5,370 nt of DNA from Aquifex sp. (GCA_015487405.1 WFPV01000089.1:1-5370); one strand, 5' to 3'; positions 1 through 5,370 are shown, counted from the first letter of the stretch. Made by a program: numbers and translations. The notes: generated by a model not told the origin, from the letters alone.

Positions 1-1153
1 GCTATACACCTATTTCGGGGACAGGGTAGTGGAGATAAGTTCGCGTATTTCCCCTAAGAAGCTTTACGAGAACTGGTTCAGGGCTCAAGAGGGTGGTGTA
101 GTTGTTGTAGGTAGCTTTAAGGCGGTCTTTTCACCGGTGAAAAATTCCGAAAGTATTATTCTCTTTAACGAGCTCGGGAACACGAAGTTTGTAAAGAACG
201 GCGTTGATCTGAGAAGGGTTTCCTACCTGCTTTCCAAGAAGAGGGGAGCTTCTTTAGAGTTTCTGACTCCCTTTTACACCTTGGAGAGCTATTACGGTGT
301 AAAGAGGAGGATTTTTAGTCTTGAAGAGGATAGCTTTGAGGCAAAAGTAGAGGTCTTTAAAAGAAAAGGGGAAGTTTTAACCGAAGAGCTTTATAAAGCT
401 ATCAAGGAAAGGGAAGGTGAGAGCTTCCTTTTTTTGGTTAATAAGACAGGATACAGCTACCTCTTTTGTCCGAGGTGTGACGGGATTGTGGAGTGTCCCG
501 AGTGCGGAACCTTCTTGACTTACTCTAAAGAGAAGGGAAAGGTCTTCTGCACGAAAAGGGCTTCCCACTACAGTTCCGATGAGAAAATCTGTCCGCGGTG
601 CGAGGGTGAAGCACAGGAGCTTGGTTTCGGGATTGAGAAGGCGAGAGAGGTGGTTGAGCATCTTTTCGGTGCTAAAGAAAACTGGGAGTTTGCTACCTCT
701 CCGGATTGGAAGAGGAGTTTTGATAACGTTGTGGTCCTGAATGCGGACAACATTCTCTCTGTTCCTAGCTACAAATCCCACGAGAGGTTTCTGGAGTTTG
801 TAGCTCACTCCCTCAGGTGTGCGAGAAAGGGATTCTACCTTCAGACGGGCGTGTTGGACGAGAGGGAAGTAAGGCTTATAAAGGAAAAGAACTTCAGGGA
901 GCTCTATGAGGAGGAGCTCATCAGAAGGAAAGAGGAGGAACTCCCTCCCTTCGTTCGGCTCGTTCTGGTGGAAAGTCCTGAAGAGATAGACGAGTTATTA
1001 AAGACTGAAGTTTCCGAAGATTTTGGAAAGGTTTACAACTCCAAAGACAGTATCTGGCAATACTTACTTAAAATAAGGAGCAGGGAGGTTCTGAAGAAGC
1101 TCCGGGAGCTGAAAAGGGAAAAGAATTTGAGAATTGTTTTAGATTGGAAATGA
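1..1153 (+). CDS. priA: Primosomal protein N' (PriA-like), C-terminal part, 5' truncated by the window edge, helicase motifs degenerate
   Basis: PriA restarts stalled replication forks: it binds branched DNA and helps reload the replicative helicase. The frame is open from base 2 with no stop upstream, so the GTG at 29 is not the true start; about 383 codons of a roughly 730-residue family are visible. PriA landmarks in order are a helicase-lobe segment (VGSFKAVFSP, where the family has VGTRSALFAP), TLESYY, a zinc-binding insert with CPRC (467-478), CPEC (494-505), a lone Cys (548-550) and CPRC (590-601), then GFGIEKA, LNAD and ELPPFVRL near the C-terminus. Oddities: the DEEH box reads NELG, motif V is shortened and unrecognisable, and the arginine-finger motif QVAGRAGR reads FVAHSLRCA. 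It therefore probably lacks ATP-driven helicase activity while keeping a structural or DNA-binding role. The encapsulin gene follows 27 bp downstream on the same strand. Family assignment is firm; loss of helicase activity is inference. Confidence 0.87.
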   Translation, partial: LYTYFGDRVVEISSRISPKKLYENWFRAQEGGVVVVGSFKAVFSPVKNSESIILFNELGNTKFVKNGVDLRRVSYLLSKKRGASLEFLTPFYTLESYYGVKRRIFSLEEDSFEAKVEVFKRKGEVLTEELYKAIKEREGESFLFLVNKTGYSYLFCPRCDGIVECPECGTFLTYSKEKGKVFCTKRASHYSSDEKICPRCEGEAQELGFGIEKAREVVEHLFGAKENWEFATSPDWKRSFDNVVVLNADNILSVPSYKSHERFLEFVAHSLRCARKGFYLQTGVLDEREVRLIKEKNFRELYEEELIRRKEEELPPFVRLVLVESPEEIDELLKTEVSEDFGKVYNSKDSIWQYLLKIRSREVLKKLRELKREKNLRIVLDWK

Positions 1154-1167
1154 TTTTAAATTAATAA

Positions 1168-1176
1168 GAGGAGGTG
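1168..1176 (+). promoter_or_regulatory. Strong Shine-Dalgarno site of the encapsulin gene
   Basis: GAGGAGGTG is nearly a full anti-Shine-Dalgarno match and ends four bases before the ATG at 1181. It is the strongest ribosome-binding site in the window: the other genes use weak sites or stop/start coupling. This fits a shell protein that must be made in many copies per particle, and it settles the encapsulin start. Confidence 0.8.
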
Positions 1177-1180
1177 GAAG

Positions 1181-2026
1181 ATGGATTTTCTACAGAGGGA
1201 CCAAGCACCCTTAACGGCGGAGGAGTGGGAGCAAATAGACAGGGCGGTAATGGAAACCGCTAAGAACGCCTTAATTGGAAGAAAGTTTATCCCTGTAGTG
1301 GGACCTATAGGAGCGGGACATCAGGTAATCTCTTACGACGTCCTTTACGGAGTTGAGCCCGGTGTTTGTGAGATTAGACCGGGACAGGAGTATGAGGTCT
1401 GTGAGCCGATAAGGACTGGGATAAGGAAGCACGTTCCCATACCAACGCTCTACAAGGATTTCGTAATTTCCTGGAGGGATTTGGAGCACTGGAGACAGTT
1501 TAACCTTCCCATAGATACGACGAATGCCTCGGCGGCAGCCTACTCTCTCGCAGTTGCGGAAGACACTTTAATACTCTTCGGGAGCAAGGAGCTCGGTATA
1601 GAGGGACTCATGACCGCGGAAGGAATAAACACCTCCAAGCTTTCCGACTGGAGTGAGGTGGGAAGTGCCTTCAACGACGTAGTTGCGGGAATATCCAAGC
1701 TCGTTGAGAAGGGCTTTTACGGAAACTACTACCTTCTTGTAAATCCGAAGAGGTATTTCCTCCTCAACAGGATTCACGACAACACGGGTCTCCTTGAGCT
1801 TGAGCAGATAAAGAAGGTTGTGAAGGACGTTTACCAGACCGCGATAATTCCCGAAGACAAGGTCTTACTGGTTTCCGCATCCCCCGCGAACTTTGACCTT
1901 GTGGTTGCCTTGGACATGACCGTTGCCTTCGTGGAAACCACGAATATGAACCACACCTTCAGGGTTATGGAAATGATCGTCCCGAGGGTAAAGAGACCGG
2001 AGTCCATACTCGTTATGAGCACTTAA
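1181..2026 (+). CDS. enc: Family 1 encapsulin nanocompartment shell protein (linocin M18-like, HK97 fold)
   Basis: Encapsulins self-assemble into hollow icosahedral protein shells in the cytoplasm and enclose cargo enzymes that carry a short C-terminal targeting peptide. The N-terminus MDFLQRDQAPLT followed by EEWEQID and GRKF closely matches the Thermotoga maritima shell protein (MEFLKRSFAPLT, QWQEID, GRKF), and this N-terminal region forms the cargo-binding site. GIRKHVPIP (80-88), the acidic AVAEDTLILFG helix (124-134), GIEGL and a C-terminal PESILVM further support the call. At 281 residues it is slightly longer than the roughly 265-residue T. maritima protein; about 12 extra residues fall before GIRK (residues 50-79), in the region expected to form the E-loop, and include the only two cysteines, C63 and C74. 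The start is fixed by the strong Shine-Dalgarno. No ferritin-like, peroxidase or hemerythrin cargo gene lies beside it, so the cargo is either encoded elsewhere or unrecognised. Confidence 0.92.
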   Translation: MDFLQRDQAPLTAEEWEQIDRAVMETAKNALIGRKFIPVVGPIGAGHQVISYDVLYGVEPGVCEIRPGQEYEVCEPIRTGIRKHVPIPTLYKDFVISWRDLEHWRQFNLPIDTTNASAAAYSLAVAEDTLILFGSKELGIEGLMTAEGINTSKLSDWSEVGSAFNDVVAGISKLVEKGFYGNYYLLVNPKRYFLLNRIHDNTGLLELEQIKKVVKDVYQTAIIPEDKVLLVSASPANFDLVVALDMTVAFVETTNMNHTFRVMEMIVPRVKRPESILVMST

Positions 2027-2985
2027 TGACGGAAAGGAAGATATCCGATGTTCTCTCCTTCCTCTCCTCCGAGAGTGGGAAGAGGCTGGACAAGTTCTTA
2101 TCGGAAAGCTACAAAGAGTTTTCAAGGAGTTATATAAAGAAGTTAATAGAGGAGGGATTTGTTCTCGTAAACGACGAAGTTGTTAAAAAACCTTCAAGGA
2201 AGCTCAGGAAGGGGGACAGGGTCACTCTCCTCGTTCCGGAGCCCGAGGAGCTCAAGGTAGAGCCCGAGAACATACCAATAAAAATAATTTACGAGGATAA
2301 GGATATAGTGGTAATAGTGAAGCCCTGCGGGCTTGTGGTTCATCCCTCTCCCGGATACACGAGCGGAACGCTCGTAAATGCTCTTCTATACCATATAAAA
2401 GACCTCTCCTCTATAGGGGGCGTGGAGAGACCGGGGATAGTCCACAGGCTGGACAGGGAAACCGCGGGTGTTATGGTCATCGCCAAGAACGACGTGGCTC
2501 ACAGGGAGCTCATAAAGCAGTTCCAAGAAAGGAAAACGGAAAAGTTCTACAAGGTTCTCGTAAAAGGTTTAGTAAAGAAGGATTACGGAATAATTGACAC
2601 GCCGATAGGGAGACATCCCTACGACAGAAAGAGATTTTCCGTCCGGGAGGAAGGTAAAGAAGCCCTGACCGAATACTGGGTTTTAAAGAGATATGAAAAG
2701 TTTGAGATTACGTTTCTGAAGGTAAAGATTCACACCGGGAGGACGCACCAGATAAGGGTTCACTTTTCCTCAATAGGGCACCCCGTTTTGGGGGATACAA
2801 CTTACGGCTTTAAAAGGACCTCTGTCCCTAAGGAGCTTTTGGAGCTTATGGGGGAGTGTAATATGCTCGTAGCTTACCACCTTGGCTTTTACCATCCCAC
2901 GACTAAGGAATGGCTCGTCTTTGAGATTGAAGAGCCGGAGACTTTCCGGAGCGTTCACGCCTGGCTGGAGGCTAACTCTTCTTGA
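2026..2985 (+). CDS. rluD: Large-subunit rRNA pseudouridine synthase, RluA/RluD family
   Basis: It isomerises specific uridines of 23S rRNA to pseudouridine; E. coli RluD acts on helix 69 (U1911, U1915, U1917). An S4 RNA-binding domain covers residues 18-72 (GKRLDKFL, SRSYIKKLIEEGFVLVND, RKGD). The catalytic domain follows with VHPSPG (105-110), the signature HRLDRETAG (140-148) whose D143 is the catalytic aspartate, and GRTHQIRVH (238-246). The length of 319 residues is normal for RluD, with no truncation. The ATG shares a base with the encapsulin stop (TAATG) and has only a weak Shine-Dalgarno, so translation is probably coupled to encapsulin. The 3' end overlaps the converging exbD by 14 bp. 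RluA, RluC and RluD cannot be told apart with certainty from motifs; S4 domain and length favour RluD. Confidence 0.9.
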   Translation: MTERKISDVLSFLSSESGKRLDKFLSESYKEFSRSYIKKLIEEGFVLVNDEVVKKPSRKLRKGDRVTLLVPEPEELKVEPENIPIKIIYEDKDIVVIVKPCGLVVHPSPGYTSGTLVNALLYHIKDLSSIGGVERPGIVHRLDRETAGVMVIAKNDVAHRELIKQFQERKTEKFYKVLVKGLVKKDYGIIDTPIGRHPYDRKRFSVREEGKEALTEYWVLKRYEKFEITFLKVKIHTGRTHQIRVHFSSIGHPVLGDTTYGFKRTSVPKELLELMGECNMLVAYHLGFYHPTTKEWLVFEIEEPETFRSVHAWLEANSS

Positions 2986-3355
2986 CGAGGAGCGAAACAT
3001 TCTTGAGTTGGTATCTGTTCAACAAATCCAAAATCTCCACAAGTTTTTCAACCTTCACGTCCTTATCCGCAATTATCTCTATAGGGGCGTTTTTAGGAAG
3101 TTTTGAGAGCTCAGTTTCTAAATCCTTCAGGTAAACCTCCTTACCGTTTAGGTATAGGCTTCCCTCCTTCGTTATCGCTATCTTCACGGGATTTACGGCT
3201 TTCTTTTGGTGAGCGCTCTTTGCTTCTGGAAGGTTGACAGGAAGCTCGCCCTGGACTATGAAGGTTGCGGTGGTGAGCACTATGGTCAGGAGAACGAGCA
3301 TTATGTCAACGAGGGGGATTACGTTAATCTCCGAGAACTCTCTATCTCCCTTCAT
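2972..3355 (-). CDS. exbD: ExbD/TolR-family biopolymer transport protein
   Basis: ExbD works with ExbB as a proton-conducting inner-membrane motor that passes proton-motive force to TonB- or TolA-type partners. The 127 residues show a short cytoplasmic N-terminus with EINVIPLVDIM (9-19), one transmembrane helix at about 14-35 containing D17, the family's essential membrane aspartate, and a periplasmic domain of about 90 residues with LYLNGKEV (67-74) and the late DKDV element. GAGG lies six bases before the ATG, and the start overlaps the exbB 3' end by 14 bp, indicating coupled expression. No tonB or tolA follows, because the gene meets rluD tail to tail. ExbD and TolR cannot be separated by sequence alone, so the symbol is provisional. 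Confidence 0.88.
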   Translation of the reverse strand: MKGDREFSEINVIPLVDIMLVLLTIVLTTATFIVQGELPVNLPEAKSAHQKKAVNPVKIAITKEGSLYLNGKEVYLKDLETELSKLPKNAPIEIIADKDVKVEKLVEILDLLNRYQLKNVSLLVKKS

Positions 3356-3770
3356 ACTTCGCCTCGTATTCTAAAAGTTTTTCCTTAACTTTACGAACGA
3401 GAAAGTTGTAGACCATTACAGAAGGTATCGCTACCAGTAGCCCCGCCGCGGTAGCCTTAAGAGCCAAGGCTAAGCCCTTCATTATTTCTTTAGAGTTAAT
3501 AAATCCCTCCTGACCTACGGTGTAGAAGGTAAGAATAATCCCGAGGACCGTTCCGAGGAGTCCCACGTAGGGTGCGCTGGAAGCAACGGTCCCGATTATG
3601 TAAAGCCTCTTAGTTAGGTCCTTTTCTAAAAGTGCTTTAGATTTGTAGTTTTCTGGCTTCACACGTAAGAAGAAGATTAACCTCTCTATCGCTACGGTGA
3701 AGACTATGAAGCTCATAAGGAGAAGGACTCCTATAACGCCGTAGTCCACAAGCTCCCTGAGATTTTCCAT
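3342..3770 (-). CDS. exbB: ExbB/TolQ-family (MotA-like) proton channel protein
   Basis: This is the membrane channel partner of ExbD. In 142 residues it shows three hydrophobic helices at about 10-33, 57-82 and 103-125. The family signature GLLGTVLGI (70-78; E. coli ExbB has a similar GLFGTVWGI) is in helix 2, and ALKATAAGLLVAIPSVM lies in helix 3. It is shorter than E. coli ExbB (244 residues), as is common in compact ExbB/TolQ proteins, and nothing looks broken. I place the start at the ATG of 3770, which forms a TGATG junction with the tyrA stop and has GGAG eight bases upstream; a TTG one codon earlier (3773) is the alternative. The exbD start lies within its 3' end. TolQ is equally possible by sequence. 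Confidence 0.88.
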   Translation of the reverse strand: MENLRELVDYGVIGVLLLMSFIVFTVAIERLIFFLRVKPENYKSKALLEKDLTKRLYIIGTVASSAPYVGLLGTVLGIILTFYTVGQEGFINSKEIMKGLALALKATAAGLLVAIPSVMVYNFLVRKVKEKLLEYEAKYEGR

Positions 3771-4618
3771 CAATCTATCTCCATACGTTTGGTCTTTACC
3801 TCCCTCAAGAACTCGGTAAGCTCCTCCTCTTTCTCCCCCCTGATTAATCTCTCCAACTCCCGAAGGGAGTTAATAAAACCTTCTATAGCTAATAGGACGT
3901 TTTCCTTATTGGCGAGGAAGATGTCCCTCCACATCACGGGGTCGCTCTTAGCTATGCGGGTGAAGTCCTTAAAGCCCCCTCCAGGATACTTAAAGAGGTC
4001 TACGTCGGGCTTTGAGAGCTTTATGAGGGTGTCCACAAGTGCAAAAGCTACAGCGTGTGGAAGGTGGGAAACGATACCGAAGACGTAGTCGTGTAGCTCG
4101 GGAGTCATATACTCAACCTCTCCCCCGAGCTCTTCCCAGATTTCCCTCACAAGACCGAGAGCCTTCACATCGGTTCGCTCCGTGGGGGTGAGGATTACCT
4201 TCTTTCCTTCGTAGAGCTCCGCTATACTGTGCTCCACGCCGGACCTCTCCGTTCCAGCTATAGGGTGTCCTCCCACGTATCTGCTTCCTAAGATTTCTTC
4301 CAGTCTGTAGACGAGCTCCCCTTTGACGCTCCCCTGGTCCGTTACTACGGCTTCCGAGCTTATGTACTTCTTTAGCTCCCTCGCTATACCTTCAAAGGTT
4401 CTGACCGGAGAAGAGAGCATTACGAGAGAAAGGTTAAAGTCTTTTACCTCCGGTAGGTTTGTAGTTCCCTCATCAATCACTCCGAGGGTTTTGGCTTTTG
4501 CTATGCTTTCGGGGTTTATATCGTAGCCGTAGATTTTCCCTTTAAAGCCGTGCTTTCGGAGTGCTTTGGCGAATGAGCCTCCCATAAAGCCCACGCCAAC
4601 TACGAGGACGCTTTCCAT
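3770..4618 (-). CDS. tyrA: Prephenate dehydrogenase (tyrosine biosynthesis)
   Basis: It oxidatively decarboxylates prephenate to 4-hydroxyphenylpyruvate with NAD+, the committed step to tyrosine, in the cytoplasm. An N-terminal Rossmann fold has GVGFMGGSF (8-16) and GYD ending at D33, which favours NAD+ over NADP+. TDQGSVKG (93-100) and GGHPIAGTE (116-124) follow, then SHLPHAVAFAL (184-194), GGGFKDFTRIA (213-223) and DPVMWRDIF (226-234). With an offset of 29, the A. aeolicus residues recalled as important (S126, H147, E153, H205, H217, R250) correspond to S97, H118, E124, H176, H188 and R221, all conserved. The protein has 282 residues and lacks the N-terminal extension of the 311-residue A. 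aeolicus enzyme; an in-frame stop seven codons upstream, with no start codon between, supports this ATG. No C-terminal ACT domain or chorismate mutase fusion is seen. It heads a tight operon with exbB and exbD, and no clear Shine-Dalgarno precedes it. Confidence 0.95.
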   Translation of the reverse strand: MESVLVVGVGFMGGSFAKALRKHGFKGKIYGYDINPESIAKAKTLGVIDEGTTNLPEVKDFNLSLVMLSSPVRTFEGIARELKKYISSEAVVTDQGSVKGELVYRLEEILGSRYVGGHPIAGTERSGVEHSIAELYEGKKVILTPTERTDVKALGLVREIWEELGGEVEYMTPELHDYVFGIVSHLPHAVAFALVDTLIKLSKPDVDLFKYPGGGFKDFTRIAKSDPVMWRDIFLANKENVLLAIEGFINSLRELERLIRGEKEEELTEFLREVKTKRMEID

Positions 4619-4651
4619 AGTTAGTTCTTTATCTTAACACTTTGGCTAGGA

Positions 4652-4712
4652 ACGGAGAAACAGTAAAAAATTGAAAAAATATTTCATTAGATAGCAAAAA
4701 CCCTTTCTCCGT
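4652..4712. repeat. Perfect 9-bp inverted repeat around the tyrA promoter region
   Basis: ACGGAGAAA at 4652-4660 is the exact reverse complement of TTTCTCCGT at 4704-4712. Allowing one bulged base, the arms extend outward to GGA-ACGGAGAAA against TTTCTCCGT-CC. The 43-base AT-rich spacer contains the candidate tyrA promoter and a smaller imperfect palindrome (TGAAA at 4672-4676 with TTTCA at 4682-4686). Equivalent arm positions are 52 bp apart, close to five helical turns. It could be a paired operator or the base of a leader RNA stem; function is unknown. Confidence 0.6.
4670..4697 (-). promoter_or_regulatory. Weak sigma-70-like promoter candidate for tyrA-exbB-exbD
   Basis: On the minus strand TTGCTA (4697-4692) and TTCAAT (4675-4670) are separated by 16 bases, each matching four of six consensus positions. 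It lies in the most AT-rich stretch of the gap and would start transcription about 45 bases before the tyrA ATG. The placement is plausible but the match is weak, and AT-rich DNA gives such matches by chance. Confidence 0.25.
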
Positions 4713-4719
4713 CCACCCC

Positions 4720-4740
4720 GCGGGAATACTTCTTTCCCGC
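4720..4740 (-). repeat. Right-end hairpin of an IS200/IS605-type element
   Basis: GCGGGAA and TTCCCGC form a perfect 7-bp stem around a 7-base loop, starting directly after the TAG of the tnpB remnant (4741-4743). IS200/IS605 elements have no inverted terminal repeats and end in subterminal hairpins recognised by TnpA, so a stem here is what the family predicts. The stem also overlaps the palindrome CCCGCGGG. No T-run follows immediately, which argues against a plain terminator. The exact element boundary beyond it cannot be placed. Confidence 0.5.
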
Positions 4741-4885
4741 CTACCTACCACCTATCCCCAGCATCAGGGACTCGGTGGATACTTCATATAATAACTCCAT
4801 CAACTTTAATCTCCTCGGATTGCAAAGCTTAACAAACAATACCTTTAAATCCTCATAAAACCTTAGTCTCAGGAGCTTCGCTCCT
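4720..4885 (-). ncRNA. Candidate omega RNA (reRNA) scaffold at the tnpB 3' end
   Basis: TnpB nucleases are guided by an RNA made from the tnpB 3' end and the element right end. Three hairpins stand in a row here on the minus strand. AGGAGC-GAA-GCTCCT at 4885-4871 is first. A two-part stem at 4778-4748 follows (CCACC with GGTGG, inside it TCCC with GGGA). The right-end hairpin at 4740-4720 is last. A GGTGG at 4718-4714 could compete for the CCACC strand, allowing a pseudoknot-like alternative. The first two stems lie inside coding sequence, so codon constraint may partly explain them. Expression is unknown and no active TnpB is encoded here. Confidence 0.35.
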
Positions 4886-5370
4886 ACTCTTATTATGTTT
4901 AATGCTCCCACTAAATCCGCATGAAATACCTTGTTTAAAACCTTGTCCTTAAATTAGCTCTATCAGCTTCCTAAAAGGTATTGACACAAACTCCTGATTT
5001 ATCTTTTTCCCTAAGTTTATCCCATTCTTGCTTTCCAATGCATTATTTCCAATGTAGATAACCTTGTGTCCTGTCCCGTAAAGAATCTCCACTACCTTGC
5101 GAGCTATCTTGTGTAGGTCATTGTTTAGTTTTCTCCTCCTGTGTGCGGATAGCTCTTTTTCCCTTATCTCAAGCTCCTTTAACTTTTTCTCAAGTCTCTT
5201 CGTATCCTCGTAATCTCCGCTTTTTATTTCGTTTTTCAGATAATCTATCTGAGACCTTAGTTTTGCTCTCTCTTTGTTAAACCTTTGGTTGAACGCTTTT
5301 AGCTCTTTCCCCGAAACTATAAAGCTCTTTGTATTTGCGGATAAACAAAATAAGTAAGTTTTTGAAGTGA
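4741..5370 (-). pseudogene. tnpB: tnpB (IS605 OrfB) remnant: internal deletion plus frameshift, 5' part beyond the window
   Basis: TnpB is the RNA-guided RuvC nuclease of IS200/IS605 elements. Reading leftward from 5370, one frame is open to a TAA at 4949-4951 and shows family landmarks: FIVSGKELKAFNQRFNKERAKL, a Lys/Glu-rich helical stretch, HKVIYIGNN, INLGKKINQEFVSIPFRKLIELI. A second frame overlaps at 4953 and runs 70 codons to the TAG at 4741-4743, beginning FKDKVLN and holding the RuvC-III-like segment HADLVGALNI. Between them the intact family has some tens of residues, including the cysteine-bearing zinc-finger/TSK segment; here nothing separates the halves, so a deletion has both removed it and shifted the frame. 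RuvC-III also has Val where Asn is usual. The RuvC-I aspartate would lie beyond 5370. The family call is strong, and the gene cannot make normal TnpB. Confidence 0.85.

Larger units (their letters stand above)
4720..5370 (-). mobile_element. 3' part of a decayed IS200/IS605-family element
   Basis: The tnpB remnant and its right-end hairpin define the 3' portion of the element; the left end, and any tnpA, would lie past 5370. The right end faces tyrA and stops about 100 bp short of its start codon. IS200/IS605 insertion makes no target-site duplication, so the boundary cannot be read from direct repeats. With a defective tnpB it could move only if a TnpA acted on it in trans. Confidence 0.7.

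Noticed and set aside
29..31. GTG as the start codon of the PriA-like gene
   Set aside because: The same frame stays open to base 2 and encodes plausible helicase-domain sequence upstream, and no Shine-Dalgarno precedes the GTG; the gene is cut by the window edge.
377..808. 143-codon minus-strand frame opposite priA
   Set aside because: It lies wholly antisense to a recognisable gene, shows no family motif, and has no ribosome-binding site or neighbouring context.
1865..2125. Minus-strand frame across the encapsulin/rluD junction
   Set aside because: Both plus-strand genes are strongly supported here; the low-complexity antisense protein resembles no known family.
2882..3106. 74-codon plus-strand frame extending past rluD
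   Set aside because: It is out of frame with rluD and antisense to the C-terminus of exbD, with no recognisable domain.
3789..4088. 99-codon plus-strand frame inside tyrA
   Set aside because: It is antisense to the conserved C-terminal half of prephenate dehydrogenase and looks like a shadow.
4720..4740. Rho-independent terminator reading of the GCGGGAA/TTCCCGC hairpin
   Set aside because: On neither strand is the stem followed directly by a T-run; the nearest on the minus strand is about 20 bases away. Its place right after the tnpB stop fits an IS right end better.
4928..4946. Short direct repeat ACCTTGT-TTAAA-ACCTTGT
   Set aside because: Only two 7-bp copies 12 bp apart, with no CRISPR-like array; it encodes ordinary tnpB residues next to the deletion join and may be chance or a slippage remnant.

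Overview
The window looks like chromosomal DNA from a thermophilic bacterium of the Aquificales, close to but not the same as Aquifex aeolicus. The basis is protein resemblance judged from memory. The TyrA matches A. aeolicus prephenate dehydrogenase along its whole length, with all remembered active-site residues kept and many substitutions elsewhere. The proteins are rich in Lys, Glu and Arg, Arg codons are mostly AGG/AGA, Ile is often ATA, and the genes are compact and overlapping. No search could be run.

Layout. (1) Bases 1-2985, plus strand: the C-terminal part of a PriA-like primosomal protein that runs in from the left edge, a family 1 encapsulin shell protein (27 bp gap, strong Shine-Dalgarno) and an RluD-type 23S rRNA pseudouridine synthase (TAATG junction). 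The tight spacing suggests one transcript. No recognisable encapsulin cargo gene lies next to the shell gene. (2) Bases 2972-4618, minus strand: tyrA, exbB and exbD, joined by a TGATG junction and a 14 bp overlap, so tyrosine biosynthesis is coupled to a proton-driven membrane energiser. The two operons converge, and the 3' ends of rluD and exbD overlap by 14 bp. (3) Bases 4619-4719: AT-rich intergenic DNA upstream of tyrA with a weak promoter candidate, bracketed by a perfect 9-bp inverted repeat. (4) Bases 4720-5370, minus strand: the 3' end of a decayed IS200/IS605-type element. It holds a tnpB remnant in two frames, with an internal deletion that removes the zinc-finger segment. Its 3' terminus keeps three hairpins of the kind expected for the element right end and its overlapping guide-RNA (omega RNA) scaffold.

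Main points of interest: an encapsulin shell gene with no adjacent cargo, between replication-restart and rRNA-modification genes; a PriA whose visible helicase motifs have all degenerated; an inverted repeat framing the tyrA promoter region; and a dead tnpB whose RNA end still appears structured. No convincing wholly new system was found.
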